A stretch of DNA of 8,155 nucleotides from an uncultured Brevibacterium sp. (GTDB lineage Bacteria; Actinomycetota; Actinomycetes; Actinomycetales; Brevibacteriaceae). Below are positions 7,206 to 8,155 of the stretch, one piece after another (position 1 is the first letter of the stretch; each line of letters opens with the position of its first letter). The notes under the pieces were generated by a model. It did not search any database. It was not told the origin of the DNA and was given only the letters and a program-made list of their open reading frames with translations. The position numbers and the translations under genes are program-made. The stretch lies in contig CALUDL010000075.1 of NCBI GenBank assembly GCA_943914815.1, forward strand, positions 1-8,155. The letters are read 5' to 3'.

Positions 7206-7673
7206 ATGAAAATCCACCTTGGAACTGACCATGCCGGATACGAATTCAAAGAGACACTCAAGAAGCACCTCGAAGACAACGGTTACGAAGTTGTGGACCA
7301 CGGTGCCCACGAATACGACGCGCTAGACGACTACCCAGCCTTCTGCATCGCGGCCGCACAAGGTGTCGTGGCTGACCGAGCAGAAGGACTGGACTCCTTG
7401 GGAGTTGTCATTGGAGGATCCGGAAACGGTGAACAGATGGCTGCCAACAAGGTGAAAGGTGCCCGCTGCGCGTTGGCGTGGAACCCTGAGATTTCCAAGC
7501 TTGCACGCGAACACAACGACGCATGGCTGGTCTCCGTAGGAGCCCGTCAACACAGTGAAGAAGAAGCGATCAGCATCGTTGACGCGTTCATCCGCACACC
7601 ATTTTCCAACGACGACCGTCACGTGCGTCGCATTGGCATCATGAGTGAGTTTGAAACGACCGGGCGCGTCTAA
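7206..7673 (+). CDS. rpiB: Ribose-5-phosphate isomerase B
   Basis: Interconverts ribose 5-phosphate and ribulose 5-phosphate in the non-oxidative pentose phosphate pathway. The 155-residue protein follows actinobacterial RpiB closely: GTDHAGYE at 6-13 (Asp8, His9), DDYPAFCIAAA at 41-51, GGSGNGEQMAANK at 70-82, GARCALAW at 85-92, REHNDAWLVSVGAR at 101-114 (His103, Arg114) and a C-terminal basic HVRRI. The active site is the mycobacterial kind, with Ser72 where Escherichia coli RpiB has its catalytic Cys, and Glu76 expected to be the base. The start is set by AGGGA 5 bases before the ATG; an upstream in-frame ATG would add 13 residues across the end of the preceding gene. The gene ends in a hairpin-rich 3' region. 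In many actinobacteria a Fpg/Nei DNA glycosylase gene follows rpiB; here it does not. Confidence 0.95.
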   Translation: MKIHLGTDHAGYEFKETLKKHLEDNGYEVVDHGAHEYDALDDYPAFCIAAAQGVVADRAEGLDSLGVVIGGSGNGEQMAANKVKGARCALAWNPEISKLAREHNDAWLVSVGARQHSEEEAISIVDAFIRTPFSNDDRHVRRIGIMSEFETTGRV

Positions 7674-7684
7674 GACCCGCGCCC
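7662..7684 (+). repeat. Inverted repeat over the rpiB stop codon
   Basis: GGGCGCG (7662-7668) and CGCGCCC (7678-7684) form a 7-bp GC-only stem around the rpiB TAA, with an inner TC/GA extension possible across a 2-base bulge. No T tract follows, so alone it is not an intrinsic terminator. It lies 14 bases before the main terminator hairpin and might protect the 3' end of the transcript, or be a by-chance product of GC-rich codons. Confidence 0.4.
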
Positions 7685-7698
7685 CAGTCCACACCCCC

Positions 7699-7743
7699 GC
7701 CGAGGTGGTTCCCACAGATCTGTTGGGGCCACCTCGGCCTTTT
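7699..7743 (+). terminator. Intrinsic terminator of the dsbA-like/rpiB unit
   Basis: A perfect 10-bp stem, GCCGAGGTGG (7699-7708) and CCACCTCGGC (7729-7738), encloses a second near-palindrome (CCCACAGATCTGTTGGG, 7711-7727), so nearly the whole element folds into one long hairpin. It is followed by C and TTTT (7740-7743), the run expected for a plus-strand terminator. The T run overlaps the TAA stop of the convergent membrane-protein gene. In the minus direction no T run follows the stem, so termination from that side would be weaker. Confidence 0.85.
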
Positions 7744-8155
7744 AATACCAAAAAATAGGCAGCGCCTGCGGATGGTGGGCGTGCACGATGGACAAGAACA
7801 CGACAGCATCAAAGAGTAAGTGCACGGTCACGGTGTACGGAAGCGACTTGGTGCGCGTGAAAATGACGGCCTGGACCAGGGCGAACGGGATCGTAATGAA
7901 CGGCGCCCACGACCGGTAACCCAACTCCCACAAGAACGACACGAAAATGATGGACGTGACGATGTTTGCCGACCAAAACGAAAAGTGCCGGTGCAAAAGG
8001 GTAAAGACCGTACAGATGAAAAAGAGTTCGTCCCAAATGCCAACGGCGTTCACCCCAACAAACAGGCGGCCGATCTCGCTGGGAGTGACGACGGCAGGCC
8101 AGTTGAGATACGCGCCGGAATAAAAGAAGTAGCGGGGGAGAACCAACCAACCCAC
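7742..8155 (-). CDS. CPBP-like membrane protein, C-terminal part
   Basis: At least 137 residues of a very hydrophobic protein, open at the right edge; the first codon visible is GTG, which may be an internal valine rather than the start. Several membrane segments are evident, roughly at 31-54, 62-76, 84-100 and 108-124. The order WDELFFIC (41-48), a hydrophobic helix, FVSFL (71-75), TRTKSLP (100-106) and HLLFD (112-116) follows the C-terminal half of CPBP-type intramembrane proteases (EExxxR, FxxxH, HxxxD/N). Only the last motif is intact: the first reads DELFFI without the Arg, and the FxxxH histidine appears to be Leu75. It may therefore be a non-catalytic relative or a divergent family with another role. 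The stop codon overlaps the T run of the rpiB terminator. Confidence 0.6.
   Translation of the reverse strand: MGWLVLPRYFFYSGAYLNWPAVVTPSEIGRLFVGVNAVGIWDELFFICTVFTLLHRHFSFWSANIVTSIIFVSFLWELGYRSWAPFITIPFALVQAVIFTRTKSLPYTVTVHLLFDAVVFLSIVHAHHPQALPIFWY

Noticed and set aside
7323..7751. A 142-codon minus-strand open frame across rpiB
   Set aside because: It is antisense to a complete, motif-rich rpiB and spans the terminator hairpin, so it is a shadow frame.
1..8155. CRISPR array, insertion sequence, tRNA, rRNA or phage gene
   Set aside because: No regularly spaced repeats, transposase or integrase motifs, terminal inverted repeats or tRNA-like cloverleaf were seen on reading both strands.
1..8155. 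A previously undescribed multi-gene system such as defence, secretion or biosynthesis
   Set aside because: Eight of nine genes belong to well-known families or a conserved actinobacterial neighbourhood, and the one unknown gene is coupled only to a thioesterase. Nothing in the layout resembles such a cassette.

Overview
The window looks like an ordinary stretch of chromosome from an actinobacterium, most likely a Micrococcales-type lineage. The evidence is a protein of the mycothiol-dependent Rv2466c family, a group II truncated haemoglobin closely resembling mycobacterial GlbO, an actinobacterial-type RpiB with a Ser/Glu active site, and the neighbourhood of pepN, the Rv2466c-like gene, rpiB and glbO, which from memory is also seen in Mycobacterium tuberculosis (Rv2467, Rv2466c, Rv2465c, Rv2470). 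By eye the base composition is only moderately GC-rich for an actinobacterium. Genus and species cannot be fixed from the sequence alone.

Layout. At the left edge a strong hairpin (11-37) lies just past the 3' end of a minus-strand acyl-CoA thioesterase II gene (tesB, 45-938). A 177-bp divergent region separates it from a plus-strand pair: a single-hotdog thioesterase (1116-1658) and, starting on the very next base, an actinobacterial hypothetical protein (1659-2318). This pair runs tail-to-tail into a three-gene minus-strand operon, pepN (3866-6481), an MscS-type channel (2802-3842) and glbO (2305-2805). The operon is tightly packed (23-bp gap, then an ATGA overlap), and the 3' ends of glbO and the hypothetical gene overlap by 14 bp. 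A short divergent promoter region of about 100 bp then leads to a plus-strand pair, the Rv2466c-like DsbA-fold protein (6581-7186) and rpiB (7206-7673). The pair is closed by a long hairpin terminator (7699-7743). The right edge holds the 3' part of a minus-strand CPBP-like membrane protein (7742-8155, cut by the window).

Functional reading. The genes are mostly housekeeping: acyl-CoA hydrolysis, peptide turnover, osmotic protection, oxygen/redox haem chemistry, mycothiol-linked redox and pentose phosphate metabolism. Co-transcription of pepN, the channel and glbO is well supported by spacing; a shared function is not. No mobile element, CRISPR array, RNA gene, phage gene or defence-like cassette was seen, and no stretch over 300 bases lacks a gene. 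I found no convincing new system. The points most worth checking are the CPWA (one-cysteine) active site of the Rv2466c-like protein, the likely GTG start and overlapping promoter of pepN, the degenerate CPBP motifs, the overlapping convergent gene ends, and a change in third-position base use between the left and right parts.
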